From Carnobacterium_A sp036639135 (GTDB lineage: Bacteria; Bacillota; Bacilli; Lactobacillales; Carnobacteriaceae): a stretch of 9,083 nucleotides of DNA. The notes under the pieces were generated by a model. It was not told the origin of the DNA. It was given only the letters and a program-made list of their open reading frames with translations, and did not search any database. Location: contig JAVWJE010000079.1 of the NCBI GenBank assembly GCA_036639135.1, positions 1-9,083 on the forward strand. Direction: 5' to 3'. This document shows positions 1 to 5,653 of the stretch, piece by piece. Numbering within the stretch: position 1 is the first letter of the stretch; each line of letters begins with the position of its first letter. Both the position numbers and the translations under genes were made by a program.

Positions 1-956
1 ACGGCAATAACTTTTAACCCTTCATTTGCTTCTCCAAATAAAAATGACCAATTGTTTTCACGACGACGGTGACGATACAAAATAAAGATACCGCCTACAG
101 GCAGTAAAATCAATCCAGCTAGACCTATATAAACATTCCATATAGAACCAATCGCTGCTATCCCTAATAGGACTGCTAAAACAGAGAAATCTTTAACCAA
201 TAAACGGATAGCTTCTTTAGGAAGTTGTGTGTGAACTGTTATGCGCATTCCTACTAGTACGGGTAATAGAAAAAAAGAATACTGTTGATTGCCAAGCGCA
301 AACACCGGCCACCAGTCAAAAAATGCACCAAAGCTCTCGCCAGGAATAACGATTAGTAACGGAATTATCCAAAAAGGTTTGATCTGATAACGCGCTATCT
401 TTTTGCCGCGCTTTGTTTTTAAAAACCAAGGTGTTAATTTTTTATCTGCTTGCTTTTTGATTACAACTAGAGACATGCTGAATAAAAAAAACGTTATGAA
501 AAGTACGTTTGTCACTAGATTAGAATTAACCCATTGCAATTGTTCAAAAGGTTGATACCAGCCTTTGGGTAAAAAGTTGAAAGAAAGTTCTATACCAAAC
601 ATTTTTATACCAATTAAAATTAATGTCGTTAAAGAAAAAGTAAATATCGGACTAATAAAACGATAACCGATAAGCAATAGTAAGATAGCTACTATCTCGT
701 AAATAATGATCCAATCCATTGTAATAGGGGTTCCTATCGCGATGCTCAATAAAGAACCAATCAAGCCAACAATCAGACCAAATAATAAATAATTTTTTAA
801 TTCGTATAGTTCTTTATAAATGGCTACACGATGATTTGACCTCTCCTTTTTAATTCTTTTGTAACTTGTCGCAACGGCTAAGAATAATCCTACTAAAAAT
901 ACCGGTTGGATAAAGAATACAAGAAAAGCTATTAATAGTTTTACAATTAAGTACAT
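1..956 (-). CDS. MinJ-like multi-pass membrane protein, partial (C-terminus off the window)
   Basis: This open frame reads 318 codons without a stop and leaves the window at base 1, so the C-terminus is missing. The visible part is mostly membrane: hydrophobic stretches lie at about residues 3-29, 57-76, 82-98, 102-119, 149-166, 194-205, 226-237 and 257-294, with a basic loop at 166-193 (KKQADKK, KTKRGKK). After the last helix come RHRRR and a soluble stretch ending EANEGLKVIA, which looks like the first strand of a PDZ domain. Many helices followed by one C-terminal PDZ domain is the layout of MinJ (YvjD), which in Bacillus subtilis bridges DivIVA and MinD and lies near ftsEX. The name is an inference from topology and context, not from motif identity. 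GAGAGG sits 10 bases before the chosen ATG at 956. An in-frame ATG at 989 would add 11 residues but has no good ribosome binding site. The gene follows the hydrolase terminator, so it probably has its own promoter. Confidence 0.65.
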   Translation of the reverse strand, partial: MYLIVKLLIAFLVFFIQPVFLVGLFLAVATSYKRIKKERSNHRVAIYKELYELKNYLLFGLIVGLIGSLLSIAIGTPITMDWIIIYEIVAILLLLIGYRFISPIFTFSLTTLILIGIKMFGIELSFNFLPKGWYQPFEQLQWVNSNLVTNVLFITFFLFSMSLVVIKKQADKKLTPWFLKTKRGKKIARYQIKPFWIIPLLIVIPGESFGAFFDWWPVFALGNQQYSFFLLPVLVGMRITVHTQLPKEAIRLLVKDFSVLAVLLGIAAIGSIWNVYIGLAGLILLPVGGIFILYRHRRRENNWSFLFGEANEGLKVIA

Positions 957-1064
957 ATATTTCCATCCTCTCAACTTCAGTTCGTTCATTTTTTCAAATG
1001 TATTTTTCTAACTTTAAAAATATATCCATTATTCAAATTAAAATATTAAGTTAAGTTTCGCTTT

Positions 1065-1092
1065 CTTATAGCGTACCTATTTTAAGAGTAAA
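1065..1092 (-). promoter_or_regulatory. Weak candidate promoter for the MinJ-like gene
   Basis: On the minus strand TTTACT (1092-1087) is followed after 16 bases by TATAAG (1070-1065). This would start transcription about 100 bases before the ATG at 956. Both hexamers are imperfect and the surrounding 180 bases are very AT-rich, so chance matches are expected. The call rests mainly on the need for a promoter between the upstream terminator and this gene. Nothing else is recognisable between 957 and 1148. Confidence 0.28.
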
Positions 1093-1148
1093 TGTAAAAT
1101 AGAAATGTGTATTTTCTCCAAGTTATTAACAATTAATGGTATTAAAAT

Positions 1149-1195
1149 AAAAAAAAACTAAGAAAAAACACTATAAAGTGATTTCCTCAGTTTTT
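1149..1195 (-). terminator. Rho-independent terminator of the ftsEX-hydrolase unit
   Basis: The minus strand carries a long stem. AAAAACTGAGGAAA (1195-1182) pairs with TTTTCTTAGTTTTT (1166-1153), closed by an inner CACT/AGTG helix with a four-base loop (1180-1169) and followed by a run of T. Two of the pairs are G-U only when read on the minus strand, so the stem is stronger in that direction, which matches the genes. It lies about 60 bases after the hydrolase stop codon. Confidence 0.85.
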
Positions 1196-1252
1196 AACTC
1201 GCATTTAGGTACGAAGTTTTTTTAATGTGTTTTGTTAGAAAATAAAGAATAA

Positions 1253-2449
1253 TTAGTTTACTCGTCCGTATCCAACAACATACTTACCCCAATAGTATTG
1301 GTTAATTTGTGCTACTGATACGCCGGATGAAGATTGTGCTCCAATGAAGCTACCATTTCCTAAGTAAATACCAACATGATCAATGCTTCCTGTTTGGTTA
1401 AAGAATACTAGGTCGCCAGGTTGTGCTTGAGATTGAGAAATTTTTGTTGAAGCAGAATATTGTGCACTTGCTGTACGTGGCAAGCTAACTCCAGCTGCAC
1501 TAAACGCGTATTGAGTAAACCCTGAACAGTCAAAACCTGAAGTCGTAACTCCACCATATAAATAAGGTGTACCTTGAACGCCAAAAGCTGCTCCTTGAAC
1601 AGTTCCCCATGCTCCACCTGAAACAGGAAGAGATGTTGTTGGTGTTGCTTCTGGTTTTTGTTCAGTTGTTGCTACTATTTTTTCTGCAGTAGTATTTTCT
1701 ACAGCAGCTTTTTCTGTTGTTACACTTGTGTTTATAACTGTTGCGTTTTTAGCTTGTTCAAGCTCTTTAGCTGCTTTTTCAGCCGTTGCTTTTGTAGCTA
1801 ACAAGTGTGTTTTTTCGTTTTCAACTAAAGATTTTTCAGCTGCGATAGTTGCAACAACAGCTTCCTTCTCTAATTGTTGTTGCATCAAATTTGTTTTAGC
1901 AGCTTCTAGTTTAGCAGCTAAAACGGTTTGAGTTTTTAAGTTTTCTGCATTTTCAGTTTGTTTTTCAGCAACTAAAGCTTTATCTTCAGCTTGCTGTTTA
2001 ACTAAGTCTTGATTAGCGGAAACTATTTTAGATACAACATCTGCGCGGCCTAAGACATCTGAAAAAGATTCAGATTCTAATAAAAAATCAACATAATTTT
2101 GAGTATAGCCATTTACTTGAACTGTGCGAGCTTGTTCGGCTAGCTTTTCTTCACGTGCAGCAATTGCTGCATTTAGATCGTCAATTTGTTTGCTTAACTC
2201 TTTTAATGTTTTTTGAGTCGTACTCATTTCAGTCATTAAAGAAGCAGCATTTGCTTCGTTTTCAGAAATGCTACCTGTAATATTTGCTAATTCATTTGCT
2301 ACAGATTTTTTTTCACTCTCAAGTTTTTGAATTTTTTCATTTGCCGCGTTAATATTATTTCCAACCTCTGCTTTAGCTGACAATGGTGCTAAAAAAGTTG
2401 TGGCCCCTATTGTTGCTGTTAAAAAAAGAGTTAATAATTTCTTATTCAA
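1253..2449 (-). CDS. Secreted coiled-coil NlpC/P60 peptidoglycan hydrolase, likely FtsEX effector
   Basis: This is a 398-residue exported cell-wall endopeptidase. Residues 1-27 form a signal peptide (MNKK, hydrophobic core, cleavage likely after AKA). Residues about 30-235 are a heptad-rich coiled coil containing YVDFLLESESFSDVLGR and VSKIVSANQDL, which resemble the N-terminal domain of PcsB and CwlO-type proteins. A Thr/Ala/Glu-rich linker (about 236-275) leads to an NlpC/P60 domain (about 281-398). The catalytic pair is Cys308 in DCSG and His358 in DHVGIY. This family usually cuts D-Glu to diamino-acid bonds in stem peptides. The third active-site position, commonly His in HA(S/T), is Gly370 here, within IGAQSS. 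The end, YWGKYVVGYGRVN, resembles Listeria p60. The start codon is TTG, nine bases after GGAGG. The gene begins 40 bases after ftsX with no terminator between, so it is probably cotranscribed. Function is confident; the FtsEX link is inferred from the coiled coil and the position. Confidence 0.93.
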   Translation of the reverse strand: MNKKLLTLFLTATIGATTFLAPLSAKAEVGNNINAANEKIQKLESEKKSVANELANITGSISENEANAASLMTEMSTTQKTLKELSKQIDDLNAAIAAREEKLAEQARTVQVNGYTQNYVDFLLESESFSDVLGRADVVSKIVSANQDLVKQQAEDKALVAEKQTENAENLKTQTVLAAKLEAAKTNLMQQQLEKEAVVATIAAEKSLVENEKTHLLATKATAEKAAKELEQAKNATVINTSVTTEKAAVENTTAEKIVATTEQKPEATPTTSLPVSGGAWGTVQGAAFGVQGTPYLYGGVTTSGFDCSGFTQYAFSAAGVSLPRTASAQYSASTKISQSQAQPGDLVFFNQTGSIDHVGIYLGNGSFIGAQSSSGVSVAQINQYYWGKYVVGYGRVN

Positions 2450-2488
2450 TTTTTTTGTCCTCCGTTTTCCCTAAATGCTGTTTTTTAT

Positions 2489-2517
2489 TTTATACTTTTA
2501 AAAACCTTCTAATTGAA
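2489..2517 (-). promoter_or_regulatory. Possible internal promoter before the hydrolase
   Basis: On the minus strand TATAAA (2494-2489) overlaps the ftsX stop codon and has a poor -35 match, TTTCAA (about 2518-2513), 18 bases upstream. It would start transcription about 33 bases before the TTG start. If real, it would allow extra expression of the hydrolase over ftsEX, but the match may be chance. Confidence 0.22.
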
Positions 2518-3377
2518 ATGGATGAACCTATAGCTCCGATTACTATTCCTACGGCTAACATTGCGCCGCCGATTTGGTATAAGAATGGAACAGGTGTTAG
2601 TAATGCAAAGTAGGTTCCTGATAAATAAGTTGTTCCAATATCATAAATGGTAATATAAAGGAAACTGATGAAAGCAACCGGAATAACTGATCCGATAAAA
2701 CCAATCAATGCTCCTTCAATTAAAAATGGCCATCTAATAAACCAGTTTGTTGCTCCAACTAACTTCATAATCTCAATCTCTGTTTTACGAGACATAATTG
2801 TGATTCGAATCGTATTAGATATTAAGAAAACTGCTGTTAAGACTAAAGCTCCAATGATGACAACTCCTACGTTTCTAACAGTACTCATTGTTTTGAATAA
2901 GTTATCTGCTGTTGCTCCACCATAATTCACTTTTGCTACGTGCTCTAGTTTTTCAGATTTCTTAGCAACGGCTGCAGTATTTTCAGGTGCATCCGTATTT
3001 ACTATAAAGACATCATATAATGGATTGTCATCGCCTTTGAAAAGGTTAAATTCATTCCCATAACTCCCAACGACTTGTTTCAATTCACTTTCTCTACTAG
3101 AAAACTGAACTGTCTCTACATTCTCTAAACTTTTTACTTCAGTTTCTAATTTTTTTTGTTCTTTCTCATCAGCGGCTAAATCAATGTAAACTCGCACACT
3201 CACGTCATTTTCGATGTCAGTTGCTAATTTGTTCACATTCATCAACATTGCCACAAAAGATCCAACTAATAATAAGGTTACGGCTACTGCACTAATTGCT
3301 GCAAGAGACATCCAGCCGTTTCTTTTCAAGCTTTTTAAACTTTCAACCAAGTGTCTTTTTATTGTTCTAAGCTTCAT
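2490..3377 (-). CDS. ftsX: Cell division ABC transporter permease FtsX
   Basis: FtsX is the membrane half of the FtsEX complex. It passes ATP-driven conformational change from cytoplasmic FtsE to cell-wall hydrolases outside. The 295-residue protein shows a basic cytoplasmic N-terminus (MKLRTIKRHL), a first membrane segment at about 24-47, a large extracellular domain at about 48-167, then three more segments at about 169-188, 216-246 and 268-288. SNTIRITIMSRKTEIEIMKLVGAT (185-208 region) is the conserved cytoplasmic stretch of the family. Topology and length are typical for Gram-positive FtsX. The start is the ATG at 3377, preceded by AAGGAG and overlapping the last 11 bases of ftsE, so the two are probably translationally coupled. 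A longer in-frame reading to 3452 adds 25 residues that only mirror ftsE coding sequence and is rejected. The extracellular domain is where streptococcal FtsX contacts PcsB, which fits the hydrolase gene 40 bases downstream. Confidence 0.96.
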   Translation of the reverse strand: MKLRTIKRHLVESLKSLKRNGWMSLAAISAVAVTLLLVGSFVAMLMNVNKLATDIENDVSVRVYIDLAADEKEQKKLETEVKSLENVETVQFSSRESELKQVVGSYGNEFNLFKGDDNPLYDVFIVNTDAPENTAAVAKKSEKLEHVAKVNYGGATADNLFKTMSTVRNVGVVIIGALVLTAVFLISNTIRITIMSRKTEIEIMKLVGATNWFIRWPFLIEGALIGFIGSVIPVAFISFLYITIYDIGTTYLSGTYFALLTPVPFLYQIGGAMLAVGIVIGAIGSSISIRRFLKV

Positions 3378-4053
3378 ATCCGTAGTCTCCTTCCAATTGA
3401 TCTCGGACAATGCGTCCATTCTCAACCGCAAGTACACGGTGTTTAACGACATTTACGATTTGGCTATTATGTGTTGCCATAATGACGGTTGTTCCTTGAT
3501 TGTTGATTTCTTCTAGAATGGACATGATTTCCATTGATGTATCAGGATCTAAGTTTCCAGTTGGCTCATCAGCAATCAATACTCGCGGCATGTTTGCAAT
3601 TGCTCTAGCAATTGCTATCCGTTGTTGTTCTCCACCGGATAATTCAGTTGGGAACATTCTGATTTTATGTTTTAATCCAACTAAATCCAACACTTCTAAA
3701 ACACGTTTTTTGATCACTTTAGGATTTTTCTCAACTACTTCCATCGCATAAGCAATGTTTTCATATACAGTCAGTCTTGGCAATAATTTAAAGTCTTGGA
3801 AAACTACTCCAACATGACGTCTTAAATATGGAATATCTTTATCCTTCATTGTTACTAAATCAAATTCACCAACCTTGATTGTACCTTTTGTTGCTCTTTC
3901 TTCACGGTACATCATTTTGATAAACGTCGATTTACCAGCTCCACTTGGGCCAACAACATAAACAAATTCGCCTTGCTCAATATGAACAGTTAATCCGTTT
4001 ACTGCAGTAATACCATTAGGGTACTTTTTATAAACATTTAGCATTTCAATCAT
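3367..4053 (-). CDS. ftsE: Cell division ATP-binding protein FtsE
   Basis: FtsE is the cytoplasmic ATPase of the FtsEX complex that controls septal or lateral wall hydrolases. All ABC motifs are present (numbering from the ATG at 4056): Walker A GPSGAGKS at 36-43, Q-loop Gln87 in FQDFKLL, signature LSGGEQQR at 139-146, Walker B VLIADEP at 159-165 with catalytic Glu164, and H-loop His196 in ATHN. KYPNG near the N-terminus is typical of FtsE. Two adjacent ATGs exist, at 4056 and 4053. AGGTGAT lies directly before the first, and its pairing with the 16S rRNA tail places the second at better spacing, giving MIEMLNVYKKYPNG and 228 residues. The 3' end overlaps ftsX by 11 bases. The promoter region lies in the 403-base gap upstream. 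Identification is secure; the exact start is uncertain by one codon. Confidence 0.97.
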   Translation of the reverse strand: MIEMLNVYKKYPNGITAVNGLTVHIEQGEFVYVVGPSGAGKSTFIKMMYREERATKGTIKVGEFDLVTMKDKDIPYLRRHVGVVFQDFKLLPRLTVYENIAYAMEVVEKNPKVIKKRVLEVLDLVGLKHKIRMFPTELSGGEQQRIAIARAIANMPRVLIADEPTGNLDPDTSMEIMSILEEINNQGTTVIMATHNSQIVNVVKHRVLAVENGRIVRDQLEGDYGYEA

Positions 4054-4177
4054 CATATCACCTAACTTTTTTTAGTCTTCTTATTTTAATATTTGTTTGT
4101 TTTTAGTTATTGTTTTTGAATAAGGGTCTATTTGTATATAGCATCGCGAGAAAATTCTTGTCATTTAATCCTTACTC

Positions 4178-4186
4178 ATTATAGCA
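4178..4186 (-). promoter_or_regulatory. Extended -10 promoter of the ftsEX unit
   Basis: The minus strand reads TGCTATAAT, a perfect TATAAT preceded by TGN, the extended -10 element. No TTGACA-like -35 is found 16-18 bases upstream, as expected for extended -10 or activator-dependent promoters. Transcription would start near 4171, giving a leader of about 118 bases before ftsE. Confidence 0.6.
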
Positions 4187-4204
4187 TCCATAAAAACTAT
4201 GTCT

Positions 4205-4221
4205 GTTATAGTTTGTTTACA
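4205..4221 (-). promoter_or_regulatory. Candidate WalR/VicR (YycF) binding site
   Basis: The minus strand reads TGTAAA-CAAAC-TATAAC. This matches the known WalR consensus TGTWAH-N5-TGTWAH at 11 of 12 defined positions, with only G to A in the second half site. It spans about -50 to -34 relative to the predicted start, replacing the missing -35 element, as expected for an activator site. WalR controls wall hydrolases in Firmicutes, including pcsB in pneumococcus, so it would suit a hydrolase-controlling operon. The match is by eye in AT-rich DNA. Confidence 0.4.
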
Positions 4222-4230
4222 AATACATTT

Positions 4231-4258
4231 CATTTCGTCACATTACTGTAACGAAGTG
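4231..4258. repeat. Imperfect dyad upstream of the ftsEX promoter
   Basis: Two 12-base arms (minus strand CACTTCGTTACA and TGTGACGAAATG) flank GTAA. Ten of twelve positions pair, and one of the other two is a T-G wobble. It lies 10 bases upstream of the WalR-like site and could be an operator for a dimeric regulator. It is not followed by a T run, so it does not look like a terminator. No known consensus was recognised. Confidence 0.35.
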
Positions 4259-4400
4259 TATTATTTGAAAACGAATTGCGTTCTCCTTCACCGCTTCCCA
4301 TTTAATTGATCAGTATTGTTTAGAATAGGGATAAGATAGACACTTAAGCTTGTTTTCCTTATCTTTTATGGGAAATTATAATGTATATTTTTTTATTCAT

Positions 4401-4442
4401 CGAAAAAAAATTCTGTCAACTGTAAAAGTTTGACAGAATTTT
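4401..4442 (-). terminator. Rho-independent terminator after prfB
   Basis: A perfect 13-base stem (4407-4419 with 4430-4442), with core AATTCTGTCAA/TTGACAGAATT and a 10-base loop, is followed on the minus strand by a T run. It begins 18 bases after the prfB stop codon and separates prfB from ftsE. Between it and the ftsE promoter region (4259-4400) nothing further is recognisable. Confidence 0.9.
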
Positions 4443-4459
4443 GACAGATACCATTATTT

Positions 4460-5570
4460 TTAACTATCTACTGTTAAAGTACTTCTCAAATACGACTGAA
4501 TAAACGGATCAATGTCTCCATCCATCACATTTGTAATATTACCAGATTCGTAATTTGTCCGGTGATCTTTAACCATTGTATAGGGATGGAAAACGTAAGA
4601 TCTTATTTGAGATCCCCAACCTATTTCTTTTTGTTCCCCTCTTATTTCAGCCATTTCTTGTTCTTTCTTTTCAATATCTAATTGATGCAATTTGGCTTTC
4701 AACATACCCATAGCTTGATCTCTATTTTTCATTTGTGAGCGTTGAGCTTGACTGGAAACAACAATTCCAGTCGGTATATGCGTAATTCGAATAGCGGAAT
4801 CTGTTTTATTGATGTGTTGTCCACCAGCTCCGCTTGCTCGATAAGTATCTACTCTCAAATCATCTGAATTGATTTCAATATTTATATCTCCTTCTAATTC
4901 TGGAATAACATCAATTGAGACAAAAGAGGTGTGTCTTCTTCCAGCTGAATCGAACGGCGAGATGCGGACTAAACGATGAACACCTTTTTCAGCTTTTAGG
5001 TAGCCATATGCGTTATGTCCTTTTATTAATAAAGTGACACTTTTTAAACCTGCTTCATCACCAGCCTGATAATCAACTGTTTCAACTTTAAATCCTTTTT
5101 TTTCAGCCCAACGAGTATACATACGCAATAACATACTTCCCCAGTCTTGTGATTCTGTTCCACCAGCCCCAGGGTGTAATTCAATAATCGCATTATTTTT
5201 ATCATAGGGTCCGCTCAAAAGCATATCTAATTCATATTGTTCAAGCGTTTGAAAAAAAGTTTTGCTTTCATTTTCTAATTCTTCTTCTAATTCTGGATCA
5301 TTTTCTTCTTTAACCATTTCAAGCATAAGTTCTAATTCTTCTTCTTTATCTTCTAATTGTTTAAAACTTCTGTAGGTTTCTTTAATAATGTTCGCTTCAT
5401 TGATTAACTCTTGTGCTTTTTGTGCGTCATCCCAAAATGTAGGGTTCGTCATTTGGTGGTCATATTCTGCTATATTTTGTTCCATACTCTCTAAGTCAAA
5501 GAGACCTCCTGAAACCAGCAATCTTTTCCTTTGCTGCTTCTACTTTGTTTCTAATTTCGCTTATTTCCAT
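4460..5570 (-). CDS. prfB: Peptide chain release factor 2 (RF2), expressed by programmed +1 frameshift
   Basis: RF2 recognises UGA and UAA stop codons in the ribosome and triggers peptide release. The gene has two frames. The first, from the ATG at 5570, encodes 24 residues (MEISEIRNKV to RRSL) and meets TGA at 5498-5496. A +1 shift at CTT TGA C continues with DLESMEQ to the TAA at 4462-4460, for 369 residues in total, the usual RF2 length. Full-length landmarks are the codon-reading SPF at 204-206, with conserved RISPFDSAGRRHTSF, and the catalytic GGQ at 249-251 in GAGGQHINKTDSAIR. The N-terminal acidic helical region and C-terminal tail are complete. AAGGGG lies eight bases before the ATG. 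A reading that starts at 5521 in the second frame is an artefact of the shift. RF2 thus limits its own synthesis: plentiful RF2 terminates at the TGA. The gene lies 83 bases after secA, across a hairpin. Confidence 0.98.
5495..5510 (-). promoter_or_regulatory. RF2 programmed +1 frameshift site
   Basis: The minus strand reads AGGAGG TCT CTT TGA C. The internal Shine-Dalgarno-like AGGAGG (5510-5505) lies three bases before the slippery CTT codon (5501-5499), and the in-frame TGA (5498-5496) is followed by C, a weak termination context. All elements of the classical RF2 autoregulatory signal are present, and the frame downstream resumes at GAC (5497-5495). Confidence 0.97.
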
Positions 5571-5600
5571 TATTATTACCCCTTATTAAAATAATTTAGT

Positions 5601-5638
5601 GAGAAAAACACGATTTGCTAATCAAATCGTGTTTTCTC
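5601..5638 (-). terminator. Hairpin terminator between secA and prfB
   Basis: An inverted repeat, GAGAAAA(A)CACGATTTG with CAAATCGTGTTTTCTC around a five-base loop, lies 16 bases after the secA stop codon. On the minus strand the CACGATTTG/CAAATCGTG core is followed by TTTTTCTC, as in an intrinsic terminator. The flanking A and T runs also pair, so it could work on either strand. Only about 30 bases separate it from the prfB start and no convincing promoter fits there, so prfB may depend on read-through. Confidence 0.75.
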
Positions 5639-5653
5639 TTTTTAACTTTTAAT

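Noticed and set aside
1061..1074. Small inverted repeat CGCT...AGCG upstream of the MinJ-like gene
   Set aside because: The arms are only four bases long in AT-rich DNA, which is not enough to support a regulatory element or a terminator.
3378..3452. Longer N-terminus for FtsX beginning at 3452
   Set aside because: The extra 25 residues come from the ftsE coding sequence in another frame. The ATG at 3377 has an AAGGAG site and gives the normal FtsX N-terminus.
4230..4301. A 23-codon minus-strand open frame in the prfB-ftsE gap (starts MGSGEGERN)
   Set aside because: There is no ribosome binding site before its ATG, it is short, and its end overlaps the dyad; probably chance.
4428..4470. Plus-strand promoter-like TTGACA repeats pointing antisense into prfB
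   Set aside because: The TTGACA copies are part of the terminator stem and an adjacent direct repeat, and the -10 matches at proper spacing are poor (ATTATT, TATCTA).
5499..5521. prfB start in the second frame at 5521
   Set aside because: The first eight residues of that reading overlap the frameshift leader; the true start is the ATG at 5570 with its own ribosome binding site.
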